Shown: one piece after another, positions 8,504-17,643 of the stretch | How positions within the stretch are numbered: the first letter of the stretch is position 1 | How the letters are laid out: each line of letters begins with the position of its first letter | Source of the DNA: Asaia bogorensis | GTDB taxonomy: Bacteria > Pseudomonadota > Alphaproteobacteria > Acetobacterales > Acetobacteraceae | Direction: 5' to 3' | Length of the DNA stretch: 53,374 bases | Assembly: GCA_945897825.1 (NCBI GenBank) | Contig: CAMDGX010000025.1 | Span: forward strand, 1-53,374 | The notes under the pieces: model-generated | Told to the model about the DNA's origin: nothing | Databases searched by the model: none | The model's input: the letters and a program-made list of their open reading frames with translations, nothing else | Program-made: the position numbers and the translations under genes

Positions 8504-8517
8504 CATACTCAAGTATG
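8504..8517. promoter_or_regulatory. Perfect 14-bp palindrome, possible operator
   Basis: CATACT-CA-AGTATG is a perfect 6-2-6 inverted repeat in an AT-richer patch after gpt. Its centre is about 150 bp upstream of the start predicted from the sigma-54 promoter at 8634, a typical distance for an activator site. The binding factor is unknown. Confidence 0.35.
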
Positions 8518-8633
8518 CGACCGGCCCTTTGGTTGGGTGCGGGGCTCGGGGAGAGTCGAAACGCTTTACACCCTTGGCCGAGACCAACGTTCGCGCCATT
8601 CGCAACTGCCTGAATTCAGACGGAATCGCATTC

Positions 8634-8649
8634 TGGCACGGCGATTGCT
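8634..8649 (+). promoter_or_regulatory. Consensus sigma-54 promoter
   Basis: TGGCACG-GCGA-TTGCT agrees with TGGCACG-N4-TTGCW at every fixed position and has exact GG-N10-GC spacing (GG 8635-8636, GC 8647-8648). It lies in a non-coding gap between convergent genes. The predicted start is near 8660. An IHF-like match with one mismatch (reverse orientation) is at 8603-8615. Confidence 0.7.
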
Positions 8650-8659
8650 TTAGGCAGAT

Positions 8660-8737
8660 GGCGCGCGGCTTTTCGGGTCGCGGGCTACGAATTTGAGGCG
8701 GGAGCGGGGCCGTCGGCAACAGCCGGCGGCCCTTTTT
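8660..8737 (+). ncRNA. Candidate sigma-54-dependent small RNA
   Basis: This is the segment between the start predicted from the consensus sigma-54 promoter and the end of a strong intrinsic terminator, about 78 nt. A short GCGGC stem-loop near 8664-8682 precedes the terminator hairpin. The only reading frame from the ATG at 8658 has 12 codons and no Shine-Dalgarno. No protein gene follows on this strand; the next gene is convergent. The region matches no RNA family I recognise. Everything rests on the promoter-terminator pair, so the RNA is inferred. Confidence 0.45.
8707..8737 (+). terminator. Intrinsic terminator
   Basis: An 11-bp stem with one G-U pair (8707-8717 with 8722-8732) closes an AACA loop and is followed by five Ts. 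It can end the candidate small RNA and also any gpt read-through. Confidence 0.88.
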
Positions 8738-8757
8738 CGTGGTGTCGATGCCTCGGA

Positions 8758-9801
8758 TCAGCGCCGGGGCAGCGCGTTCATGAAGTGGCGCAGCGCGCCC
8801 TCCCATTTCGCGGCGTCGGTGCCGGAGGCGAGGTGGCCGTGCTCGCTGTCGATCTCGACATACTCGGCCGACACACCGGAGGCGGCGAGGTCGGCCATGA
8901 CGCCCGGGGCGAGGCTCGGGGGGAACAGCGCGTCGGTGCGCGAGAGCACGTAGAGCAGCTTGGCCTTGATCCGGTTGAAATGGGGCGTGGCGTCCCAGCC
9001 CTGCAGCACGCGGCCGAGCACCAACAGGGAGTGCCCGTCAAAGGCATCGGCCCAGGCCTCGGCGCGGGCGCGGATGGCGGCGTCGAGGGCGGCCTTCTCG
9101 GGGTAGTGCGGGGCGAGTTCGGCTTCGGCGCCGTAGCGGCGCAGGGTTTCCTCGCGGATGTCGGCCATGGTCGCGCGGATGCCGCCGGCCTCGTAGTAGT
9201 GGCCGCCGTTCCAGTTGGGGGACTTGGCCATGCGGGCCTCCAGCGCATCGGGCCCGCGGTCGGCGGGGCGGCGGGGGGCGGTGACGGCGGGGACCAGGCC
9301 GTCCATGAAGTCGGGGAAGGTGATGCCCCAGCCGAAGGCCTGGAAGCCGCCATAGGAGGGGCCGACGACGGCCGCGAGGTGCTTCACGCCGAGCAGGTCG
9401 AGCAGGCGCTTCTGGGCGGTGACGATGTCGGTGAGGGTGATGGCGGGGAAGTCCGGCCCGTAGGCGCGGCCAGTCGCGGGGTTGAAGCTCATCGGCGCCG
9501 TGGAGCCGTAGGCCGAGCCGATCATGTTCGAGCTGACGACGAAGAAGCGGTCGGTGTCGATGGCGCGGCCGGGGCCCACGAGGTCGGCCCAGGAGCCCTC
9601 GGAGGAGACGGCGCCGGACGGGTGGGCGAACATGTGGCTGCTGGTGTAGCCGTGGGTGAGGAGCACGGCATTCTTCCCGCCGGGGGCGAGGCGGCCATAG
9701 GTGACGTAGGCCAGGCGCGCGTTGGGCAGGACGCCGCCGCCTTCGAGCGGAAGGTCGCCGATCTGGCCGAGGATGGTGCCGGGGAGGAGGGTCTGGGTCA
9801 T
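8758..9801 (-). CDS. MetX-like alpha/beta hydrolase
   Basis: A 347-residue alpha/beta-hydrolase fold protein related to homoserine O-acetyltransferase (MetX). The nucleophile elbow is VVGPSYGG, and acid and base candidates are Asp in SRTDALFPP and His in SEHGHL. The canonical MetX elbow is GGSMGG, so this is probably a MetX-like hydrolase rather than the methionine enzyme. It follows hmuV by 44 bases on the same strand and may be the last gene of the heme operon. The ATG at 9801 is used; the longer open frame upstream is a shadow of hmuV and hmuU. Confidence 0.88.
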   Translation of the reverse strand: MTQTLLPGTILGQIGDLPLEGGGVLPNARLAYVTYGRLAPGGKNAVLLTHGYTSSHMFAHPSGAVSSEGSWADLVGPGRAIDTDRFFVVSSNMIGSAYGSTAPMSFNPATGRAYGPDFPAITLTDIVTAQKRLLDLLGVKHLAAVVGPSYGGFQAFGWGITFPDFMDGLVPAVTAPRRPADRGPDALEARMAKSPNWNGGHYYEAGGIRATMADIREETLRRYGAEAELAPHYPEKAALDAAIRARAEAWADAFDGHSLLVLGRVLQGWDATPHFNRIKAKLLYVLSRTDALFPPSLAPGVMADLAASGVSAEYVEIDSEHGHLASGTDAAKWEGALRHFMNALPRR

Positions 9802-9845
9802 CGGCGGATGGTGCGTGCGGCGAAGGCTGGAAGGCAAGAGGCAGG

Positions 9846-10618
<773 letters not shown>

Positions 10619-10622
<4 letters not shown>

Positions 10623-11617
10623 GCGGTCGGGCGCCGGCGCAGCAGCAGGGCGATGAAGAACGGGCCGCCGATCGCCGAGGTGACCAGGCCGATCGGCAGT
10701 TCGGCGGGTGCTGCGATGGTCCGCGCGGCAGCGTCGGCGAACAACAGGAGCCCGGCGCCGGCAATGGCCGCACCCGGCAGGATGTGGGCGTGGCGCACGG
10801 TGCCGGCCAGGCGCAGCAGGTGCGGAACGACGAGGCCGACGAAGCCGATGATACCGACGGCGGCGACGGCCGCGCCCACGGCCAGCGCGGTGGCGGCGAC
10901 GACGTGCCGGCGCAGGGCTGCGACATCGACGCCGAGTGCGGCGGCCTCGCGCTCGCCGAGCAGCAGGGCGTCGAGCGCGCGGGTGCGGGGGAGCAGGACC
11001 AGCGCGGCGGCGAGGCTGGCGAGCAGGGCGGCGACGGCGCCGTTCCAGCCGCCGGCGGCCAGGCTGCCCATGGTCCAGAAGGTAATGTCGCGCAGTTGCC
11101 GGTCGTCGCTGATGGTGACGAACAGGCCGGTGCCGGCGGCGCAGACGGCGTTGACCGCGATGCCGGCCAGCAGCAGCCCGCCGGTACCCGTGCCGCCGCC
11201 GGCATGGGCAAGGCGCAGCGCCAGAACCGAGGCGCCGATGCCGCCGGCAAACGCGGCGAGCGGAATCAGGAGCGGTTGGATCGTGGGCGGGGCGAGGTGG
11301 CCCAGGACGATCGCGCCGACCGCGCCGAGGGCGGCACCGGCCGAGACGCCGACCAGCGCCGGGTCGGCGAGCGGATTGCGGAACAGGCCCTGCTGGGCGG
11401 CGCCGGCCATGCCCAACGCAGCACCGACGGCGATGGCGAGCAGGGCGCGGGGCAGGCGGATGGCGAACAGCACCGCGGCCTCGCGCGGGTCGGCGGGCGC
11501 GCCGGCCAGCAGTTCCAGGATGCGCCAAGCCGGCAACCGGACGGCGCCGGTGGTGAGAGCGAGGGCGAGGCCCGCGGCCAGCACCGCGGCCAGAGCGGCG
11601 GCAAGGGCGGGCTTCAT
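10619..11617 (-). CDS. hmuU: Heme ABC importer, permease
   Basis: A 332-residue FecCD/BtuC-family permease with about nine or ten hydrophobic helices. Family strings include LPRALLAIAVGAALGMAGAAQQGLFRNPLADPALVG near the N-terminal third, the segment ITFWTMGSLA, and VGLVVPHLLRL near the C-terminus. It overlaps hmuT by 4 bases upstream and hmuV by 4 bases downstream. The start MKPALAAAL at 11617 is set by that overlap. Confidence 0.95.
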
Positions 11618-12477
11618 GGCGCGGCGGTTTCGGGGCGCGGCAGCTTGCGGCCGGGGTGCAGGGCCAGCGCCAGGCCGTGCAGCGACTGGGCGAGGCGCGG
11701 GCCGAAGCCGAGCAGCGCCAGGGCGTCGAAGGCGACGATGCGGCCGGCGCGCGCGGCGGGTGTGCCGCCGATGCCGGGCAGGGCGAGCAGGCCCGGCAGG
11801 CCGCCCGCGCCGGAAAGCGTGTCGGTGGTGGTGACGATCACGTCCGGCGCCGCGACCAGCACGGCCTCCGCGGACAGGGCGCGGTAGTTGCGCATGCCTT
11901 CCACCGCGTTGCGCCCGCCGGCCAGCGTGATCATCGCCTCCGCCGCGGTGTGGCTGCCGGCGGCCATGGGCGCGGTGCGGCCGGCGGAGAGCAGGAACAA
12001 CGCGCGCGGGTGCGTGTCGCGCGGCAGGCGCGCAACGACAGACGCGATGTCCGCGGCGATCGCCGTGGCCAGGGTGTCCGCGGCGGATGGGCGGCCGACC
12101 GCCGCCCCGATGGCGCGGATGCGGGCGAGGGCGGCAGGAACCTCGTGCGCCTCCTCCAGCCGCAGGACGCGCACGCCGGCCGCACGCAGCTGGCCGATGG
12201 CGGCGGGCGGGCCGGCATCGGCGCTGGCCAGCACGAGGTCGGGGTGGAGCGACAGCACGCCCTCGGCGCCGAGCTGGCGCACATAGCCCAGGCGCGGCAG
12301 CGCGGCGGCCTGCGCCGGGTAGCTGCTGGTGAGGTCGGTGCCGACCACCTCGGCGCCGGCCCCCAGCGCGAAGACCGTCTCGGTGACCGCGCCGCCGAGG
12401 GTCACGACGCGTCGCGTTGCTGCCATGGCGGCGCCAGGCGCAGCGGCGGCAGCCAGAAGCAACCGTCGGGTGATCAT
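11614..12477 (-). CDS. hmuT: Heme ABC importer, periplasmic binding protein
   Basis: A 287-residue class III solute-binding protein that carries heme to HmuUV. A signal peptide (MITRRLLLAAAAAPGAAMA) is followed by VVTLGGAVTETVFALG and GYVRQLGAEGVLSLHPDLVLAS; the Tyr in LGYVRQL is the usual heme ligand position. An ATG ten codons further upstream exists, but the start at 12477 gives an ATGA overlap with hmuS and a cleaner signal peptide. Confidence 0.93.
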   Translation of the reverse strand: MITRRLLLAAAAAPGAAMAATRRVVTLGGAVTETVFALGAGAEVVGTDLTSSYPAQAAALPRLGYVRQLGAEGVLSLHPDLVLASADAGPPAAIGQLRAAGVRVLRLEEAHEVPAALARIRAIGAAVGRPSAADTLATAIAADIASVVARLPRDTHPRALFLLSAGRTAPMAAGSHTAAEAMITLAGGRNAVEGMRNYRALSAEAVLVAAPDVIVTTTDTLSGAGGLPGLLALPGIGGTPAARAGRIVAFDALALLGFGPRLAQSLHGLALALHPGRKLPRPETAAP

Positions 12478-13490
12478 GCGTCCGCAAGTCCTGCGCAGAG
12501 GGCGCACCAGGCGGGGTCTTCGGCCTGGCCCGGCTTGCGTTTGCCGAACAGCGTGGCGATCGCCTCGCCCGCGGCGTCGAACAGTTCGAGCGAGGTGACG
12601 ATGCCGTCGTCGGTGGGCTTGGCCACGACCCAGGCGGTGTCGATGGCGGTCTCGCGCAGATGCAGGTTGAAGCCGGGGTCGAGCACGTTGAACCAGGGGC
12701 CGGCCTCGCGCAGCGCGGCGACCGGGCCGGTGTGGATCTGGATGCAGCCGGGATTGCCGACGAACACCATGATCGGCATCGCGGCGGCGGCGGCGCGTTC
12801 CAGCGCGGTGCGCAGGCTGGTGCGCGCCACCGGGCGGGCGCGGGCGCGGCCGGCGAGGCGGAAGGCCTGGGTGCGGGCGACGGCGAAGCGCTTCAACAGG
12901 GGGAAGAAGTGATGCGTGTCGCGCAGCCCGTCCCAGGCGGCGAGCAGGCCGGGCACGTCGATGCTGCTGTCGGGCGCGGGGCCGGCCGGCGGTGCGGCGG
13001 CAACGATCCGGGGGGGCGGCAGGTCGGTGGCGAGATCCGCCACCAACGCGTCCCAGGCGGCGAGGTCGGTGTCCGGCCGGCTGTAGATCTTGTGGATGGC
13101 CGCGCCGTCGGGGCCGAAGAACTGCAGGCTGCGGCGCGCGCCGGGCGTGGCGGCGGCGAGCGCCCAGGCGAAGCTCCAGCGGTCGAGAAACAGGCGCAGG
13201 TCGATCTCCTCGCCGACGAACAGGCCAACCTGCGCGCCGCCCTCCAGCGCGCCGTAGGTGCCGATCTTCTCGTGCACCGCGTCGGCGTTGCGGGTCAGCG
13301 CCATCACCTCGCCCAAGGTGGCGATGCGCGCGAGGATGCCGGTTCAGTCGGGACGCAGGCGGGTGGCCACGCGGCCTTCGTCCAGCGCAACGATCTCGGC
13401 CTCGGTGACGCCGAGGCGGGCGGCGATGTCGCGCGGATAGAGGCGGGGCTCGGTGGCGGCCAGGGCGGCGCGGCGGGCGGCGAGGGTCAT
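12474..13490 (-). pseudogene. hmuS: HmuS heme-handling protein with in-frame TGA
   Basis: HmuS/HemS proteins bind, deliver or degrade heme in the cytoplasm and are about 340-350 residues; the whole frame here is 338 sense codons plus a stop. From the ATG at 13490 it reads MTLAARRAALAATEPRLYPR and ARLGVTEAEIVALDEG, then meets TGA at 13344-13346, then continues in the same frame with LGEVMALTRNADAVHEKIG and on to a normal C-terminus. Homologues usually have an aromatic residue (DW) at that place, so one base change (TGG to TGA) explains it. The rest of the frame is intact. Possible outcomes are loss of function, re-initiation at TTG 13316 or ATG 13304, UGA read-through, or a sequencing error. 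Confidence 0.8.
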
Positions 13491-13504
13491 CGGTGGCTCC
13501 TGTT

Positions 13505-14389
13505 CTAGCGGAGGGCGAAGCGGACGGGGACCTGGACCCAGGCCGGGACGGCCTGCCCGCCGCGCCGCCCGGGCTCGAAGGCCCAGCGGCGGACGGCGGC
13601 CAGGGCGGCGCGGTCCAGGAGGTCGAAGCCGGAGGAGCGGTGCACGACCACTTCCTCCGGGGCGCCGCTGAGGTCGAGGCGGGCGCGGACGACGACTTCG
13701 CCCTCCTGGCCGAGGTCGCGGGCGCGGGCGGGATAGGCGGGCGGCGACGGGGGGAGGCGGAAGCGCGGGTTGGCGATCAACAGTGGCCCATCGTCGACGG
13801 GGATTGCGGGGGCCGCGGGGAGGCTGGCGCCGGCGCCGGATGGGGCGGGACGGTGGGCTGCGGCGTGTGGCGCCGGACGGGGGCGCCGACGCGGCGGAGG
13901 TGGCGCGGCGGCGATCGGTGCGGGCGTGGGTCGCACCTGCACGGGAGGGGGCATTGGCTGCACGGGTTGCAGCTCCGGCGGCTCCGGCGGCGGCGCGGGC
14001 GCGATGATCGGGAGGGAGGCGGTCGTGGTCTCGGTGGCGGCGGCATCGGCGAGGATGGCGGGGGGCACGGCGGTGTCGGGCGCGATGTCGGGCGCGGGTG
14101 GCGGGGCGTCCTGGATGGTCACGGCGTTGGCGTCCGACGTGAGAGGTATGGCGGCGTGCGCCTCGGCGGGTTCGATGGAGGGCGTGTCGGGTGCTGGTCG
14201 CGGGTCCGTCCCGGCCGGGTCGATGGCCAGGCTGATGGTGATCTCGGGCGGTGCGTCGTGGCGGGCCTGGCCGGTGCCGAGGAGCAGGAGCATCGCGGCA
14301 GCGGCGTGGAGCATGGCCGAGCCGGCGACGCACAGGGCCGGACGGCTGGCCGCGCGCCAGGTCGCCGCGTCGAGGCGCGCCGCCGCCAT
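13505..14389 (-). CDS. tonB: TonB energy transducer
   Basis: A 294-residue TonB protein that couples inner-membrane proton-motive force to the outer-membrane receptor. It has one N-terminal anchor (LCVAGSAMLHAAAAMLLLLG), a long Pro/Ala-rich periplasmic spacer (about 60-195) and a C-terminal TonB domain (PAYPARARDLGQEGEVVVRA to WVQVPVRFALR). It lies 5 bases after the receptor gene and 14 bases before hmuS, so it is the dedicated TonB of this system. No exbB or exbD is in the window. Confidence 0.92.
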   Translation of the reverse strand: MAAARLDAATWRAASRPALCVAGSAMLHAAAAMLLLLGTGQARHDAPPEITISLAIDPAGTDPRPAPDTPSIEPAEAHAAIPLTSDANAVTIQDAPPPAPDIAPDTAVPPAILADAAATETTTASLPIIAPAPPPEPPELQPVQPMPPPVQVRPTPAPIAAAPPPPRRRPRPAPHAAAHRPAPSGAGASLPAAPAIPVDDGPLLIANPRFRLPPSPPAYPARARDLGQEGEVVVRARLDLSGAPEEVVVHRSSGFDLLDRAALAAVRRWAFEPGRRGGQAVPAWVQVPVRFALR

Positions 14390-14394
14390 GGCCG

Positions 14395-16596
14395 CTACCA
14401 GCGCATCGTGGCGTTGAAGGCGAGGTAGCGGCCGGGCTGGGTGTAGAGGTCGCGCATGGCGCTGGTGCGCGACAGGCCGGCGACATCCTGCGCGTTGAAG
14501 TATTTCGCGTTCGTCACGTTGAACAGCCCGGCGTTCAGCGTCAGGCCTGCGTTCACCTCATAGTGCACCAGCAGGTCGAGCGTCGCGTAGGCCGGCGCGC
14601 GGAAGTAGGTCGCGCTGCTGACGCTTTCCTGGCGCATCGCGGCCACCACGATGGCCTCCGCGCCGAAGCCGGAGGCGTGTTGATACGACAGGCCGGTGGT
14701 CAGCTTGACAGGGTCGATCGAATCGACCGGCTGGCCGGTGTTGGTGTCCTCCCCGCGGGCCCAGGCCAGCGCGCCGCGGATGCGCCAGCCGGGGGTGAAC
14801 CGCCAGTCGCCGCGCGCCTCGGCCCCCCAGATGCGCACGCTGGGCACGTTGCGATACTGGAACTGCGTCAGGCCGCCGACCGTGCCCACCACGCGGGTGT
14901 CGATGAAGTTCTCGTACTGGTTGAAGAAGCTGGTCAGCTGCCAGGAGGCGGTGCCATAGCGCCCGCGCAGCCCCAGCTCGAAGCCGTCCGAGGTTTCGCT
15001 CTTGAGGTTGAAGTTGGGCAGGATCTGGTAGCCGGATTGCGGGTTGGTGAAGCCGAAATTCGTGCTGTCGTAGGGCGGCGCGCGGAAGCCGCGGGCATAC
15101 TGGGCGAACACCGCGTGCGACGCGTCGAGCCGGTAGACCACGCCGAGCTTGGGGGTGATGGCGAAGTCGCTGGTGCTGCGCATGGCGATCCCGCCGCTGG
15201 CGCGGTTGGAATCCGCGTCGGGGTGGGGCGTGAGGCCGAAATGGTTGAGGCGGATCGCCGGCGTGACCTCGAGGCGGCCGATCGTGATCTCGTCCTGCAC
15301 GTAGATGCCGGCCTGGGTGCCGACGGTGTCGGGGAAGTTCTTGTTGGGGAAGGTCTCGCCGCCGATCGTGCTGGTGCGCGTGCCGTTGGCGAGGTTCAGC
15401 TCGACGCGCGCGCGTGGGCGGGTCGTCTCGGTAATCTCGAGGGTGCCGCCATAGGTGAAGCGGTGCTGGGCGCCGAGCCAGGTGGCGCTGGAATGCGCCT
15501 GCACGTCGGCGATGTACAGGTTCTGGTTGAAGTGGAAATCAGAGAGACGACGCCGGTTGGCCGTGGTGGGCGCCACCGGGCCCGAATAGGCGGCGCGGCG
15601 CAGGTCGGTCTGCTCGCGGCGTTCGAGGCGGGAGAAGGCCAGCTGCGCGGTGATGGAATCGACGAACAGGAACGGCGCGTCATGGGTCCATTGCAGCGCG
15701 AGGCCGCCGCGCTGCGTGGTGTCCCGCCCGCGCGAGGACAGCACGTTGCTGCCCGGGACAAAGCCGGCGGGGCGGGTGTTGACCTGCTCGGTGCGGATCT
15801 CGGTGCTGGTGAGGCGGCCGGTGTAGTCGGCGGTGATGCGCAGCGTGTCGGCGTCGGTCAGGCGCACGACGCCGCGGGCCAGCAGCGCGTTGCTCTGCGT
15901 CACCTGGGGATTGGGGCCGATGCGCCCGTTGTTCGCCACCGCATGGCCGTCGCGGCGCGTGTATTGCAGCAGCAGGTCGGTGCGCCCGGTGCGCACCGCG
16001 CCGGTGGCCGTGACATGGACCGAGCGGTCCGCGCCGGTATAGCCGACCTTGGCGCTGGCGTAGGTGTCGCGGCCGACCTCGTCGAGGTAGTCGCCGGGAT
16101 CCTTCAGGATGTAGTTGACGACGCCGCCGAGTGCGTCGGAGCCATACAGCGCGCTGGCCGGGCCGCGCACGATCTCGATGCGGCGAACGGTGTCGAGGTC
16201 GACGAAGTCGCGGGTGTAGGTGCCGGGGCCGATGTTGGAGCCGGGGAAATCCTGCAGGCGCAGCCCGTCCTGCAGCACCAGCACGCGGTTCCCGCCGATG
16301 CCGCGGATGATGTAGTTCGCCTGCCCGGCGCGGCCGGGCTGGTTGTTGACGGACACGCCGGGTTCGTAGCGCACCGCGTCGGCCGGGCGGACGGCGCCTT
16401 GGCGTTCGAGCTGCGTGGTGTCGATGACCGTGACAGTGGCGGGCACCTGGTCGGCGGGCCGGGCGCCGCGCGTGGCGGTGACGGAGACGGGGGGCAGGGT
16501 GGTGAGCCCCGCGTCGGGGCTCTGCGCGAAGGCGGGCGCGCCTTCGAGCCCGGCGGCGGCGACAAGGGTTGCGGCGAGCAGGCGCGAGGAAGCCAT
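14395..16596 (-). CDS. hmuR: TonB-dependent heme/hemoglobin receptor
   Basis: A 733-residue outer-membrane beta-barrel with signal peptide (cleavage after AFAQ), a plug with TonB-box-like VSVTATRG near residue 38, RGIGGNRVLVLQDG and VRGPASALYGSDALGGVVNY, and a barrel ending in the terminal Trp (FNATMRW). The FRAP box (GFRAPPYDS) and an NPNL-like box (NFNLKSETS) mark it as a heme/hemoglobin-type receptor. No histidine lies between these boxes, unlike HemR; several alphaproteobacterial receptors share that. It is the first gene of the heme operon; an operator-like dyad lies about 100 bases upstream. Confidence 0.92.
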   Translation of the reverse strand: MASSRLLAATLVAAAGLEGAPAFAQSPDAGLTTLPPVSVTATRGARPADQVPATVTVIDTTQLERQGAVRPADAVRYEPGVSVNNQPGRAGQANYIIRGIGGNRVLVLQDGLRLQDFPGSNIGPGTYTRDFVDLDTVRRIEIVRGPASALYGSDALGGVVNYILKDPGDYLDEVGRDTYASAKVGYTGADRSVHVTATGAVRTGRTDLLLQYTRRDGHAVANNGRIGPNPQVTQSNALLARGVVRLTDADTLRITADYTGRLTSTEIRTEQVNTRPAGFVPGSNVLSSRGRDTTQRGGLALQWTHDAPFLFVDSITAQLAFSRLERREQTDLRRAAYSGPVAPTTANRRRLSDFHFNQNLYIADVQAHSSATWLGAQHRFTYGGTLEITETTRPRARVELNLANGTRTSTIGGETFPNKNFPDTVGTQAGIYVQDEITIGRLEVTPAIRLNHFGLTPHPDADSNRASGGIAMRSTSDFAITPKLGVVYRLDASHAVFAQYARGFRAPPYDSTNFGFTNPQSGYQILPNFNLKSETSDGFELGLRGRYGTASWQLTSFFNQYENFIDTRVVGTVGGLTQFQYRNVPSVRIWGAEARGDWRFTPGWRIRGALAWARGEDTNTGQPVDSIDPVKLTTGLSYQHASGFGAEAIVVAAMRQESVSSATYFRAPAYATLDLLVHYEVNAGLTLNAGLFNVTNAKYFNAQDVAGLSRTSAMRDLYTQPGRYLAFNATMRW

Positions 16597-16697
16597 TCCA
16601 GGAGTCCTTCAGGGGAGGAGGGCCTGGCTGGCTGCGAACCGCGTAGGGCGGTCTGGCTGACTTGGCGGGGGAGCGTGTGTGACGAAAGGTATGGCGA

Positions 16698-16714
16698 TTG
16701 CGACGCAATTGCAA
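16698..16714 (-). promoter_or_regulatory. Fur-like dyad in the heme-operon promoter
   Basis: TTGCGACGCAATTGCAA contains two overlapping palindromes, ATTGCG-A-CGCAAT (16697-16709) and GCAATTGC (16705-16712), in the TTGC-N9-GCAA pattern seen at many alphaproteobacterial Fur sites. On the minus strand TTGCAA can act as a -35 element with a weak ATACCT -10 element 16 bases on, so a bound repressor would block polymerase. Iron control is inferred from the site and the operon's function. Confidence 0.45.
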
Positions 16715-16746
16715 CTCGATTCCGCGCGACCGCGCCAATCGCGGGG

Positions 16747-17643
16747 TCAGGCCCGCTCGGGATCGGGGAAGGTGGCCGGGCGAAGGCGCGCGGCCCCTTC
16801 CAGGTGGCGATGCATCAACACCGCGGCTGCGCTGCGGTCGCCTTCCTCCAGGCGATCGAGGATGCCGAGGTGCTCGGCGCAGTTGGTCAGCACGCGGTCG
16901 CGCCCGTAGGTCCAGTGGATGTTGAGGAAGCGGCGCAGGCGGTTCTGCTGGCGCACGGCGGCGAGCAGGTAGCGGTTGCCGGAGGCCCGCGCCAGCCCCT
17001 CGTGGAAGGCGGCGTTCATTTCGTAGAACGCGACGGCCATGGTGTCGTGCCAGGGGGTCTGCATGGCGGTGGCGTGGCGCGCGCGCATCTCCGCGGCCCA
17101 ATCGGGCGGCAGGGCGAAGCCGGGCTGCGTCAGGCAGGCGGGCTCGATCACCAGGCGGAAGGCGTAGCTCTCGCGCCTTGCCTGGGGGCTGTCGATGCCG
17201 GCGAGAAAGGCCCAGCCGTAGCCGGGGCGGCGTTCGGCGACCCCGATCTCCGCCAGGCGGCCCAGCACGCGGGCGAGCAGGGCGCGCGGGGCGTCGTAGC
17301 GCCGTTGCAGGTCGGATTCCGAGATGGCGTCAGGCAGGTCGCCGGTCAGGCGGTCGCGTGCGATGCGCATCTGCAGCGCCTCGCCGGAATCGGGCTCCGG
17401 CAGGGCGGCGAGGTCGATCGCGGCGACGGGCCGCGCGAGGGCATAGCCCCGGCCCGGGGCGGGCGCGACGTAGCCCTGCTGCTCCAGGCGTCGCAAGGCC
17501 GCGCGCACCGGGGTGCGGGAAACCTGGAGATCGGCGGCCAGTGCCAGTTCGGTCAGCCGGTGCCCGGTCGGCAGGGCGCGGGCATGCGCGATCTCCAGGA
17601 TCTGCCGGGCGACATTCTCGTCGAGGCGGGGGTTGGCGCTCAT
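16747..17643 (-). CDS. GntR-family regulator with FCD domain and extra winged helix
   Basis: A 298-residue repressor-type regulator. The N-terminal GntR winged helix (residues about 10-70, ALAADLQVSRTPVRAALRRLEQQGYV) is followed by a second winged-helix-like segment (about 88-148, ISESDLQRRYDAPRALLARVLGRLAEIGVAERRPGYGW in pieces) and a helical FCD ligand domain (about 155-285) with metal-site histidines in AFHEGL, EHLGIL and MHRHLEGA. It is divergent from the peptide importer operon, which it probably controls. The start at 17643 is used; the much longer open frame beyond it is a shadow of the importer genes. Confidence 0.9.
   Translation of the reverse strand: MSANPRLDENVARQILEIAHARALPTGHRLTELALAADLQVSRTPVRAALRRLEQQGYVAPAPGRGYALARPVAAIDLAALPEPDSGEALQMRIARDRLTGDLPDAISESDLQRRYDAPRALLARVLGRLAEIGVAERRPGYGWAFLAGIDSPQARRESYAFRLVIEPACLTQPGFALPPDWAAEMRARHATAMQTPWHDTMAVAFYEMNAAFHEGLARASGNRYLLAAVRQQNRLRRFLNIHWTYGRDRVLTNCAEHLGILDRLEEGDRSAAAVLMHRHLEGAARLRPATFPDPERA

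Noticed and set aside
8658-8696. 12-codon frame inside the candidate small RNA
   Set aside because: No Shine-Dalgarno, and the ATG would lie at the very 5' end of the transcript.
13344-13346. TGA as selenocysteine codon in hmuS
   Set aside because: HmuS is not a selenoprotein and the family has an aromatic residue there; a nonsense change is simpler.
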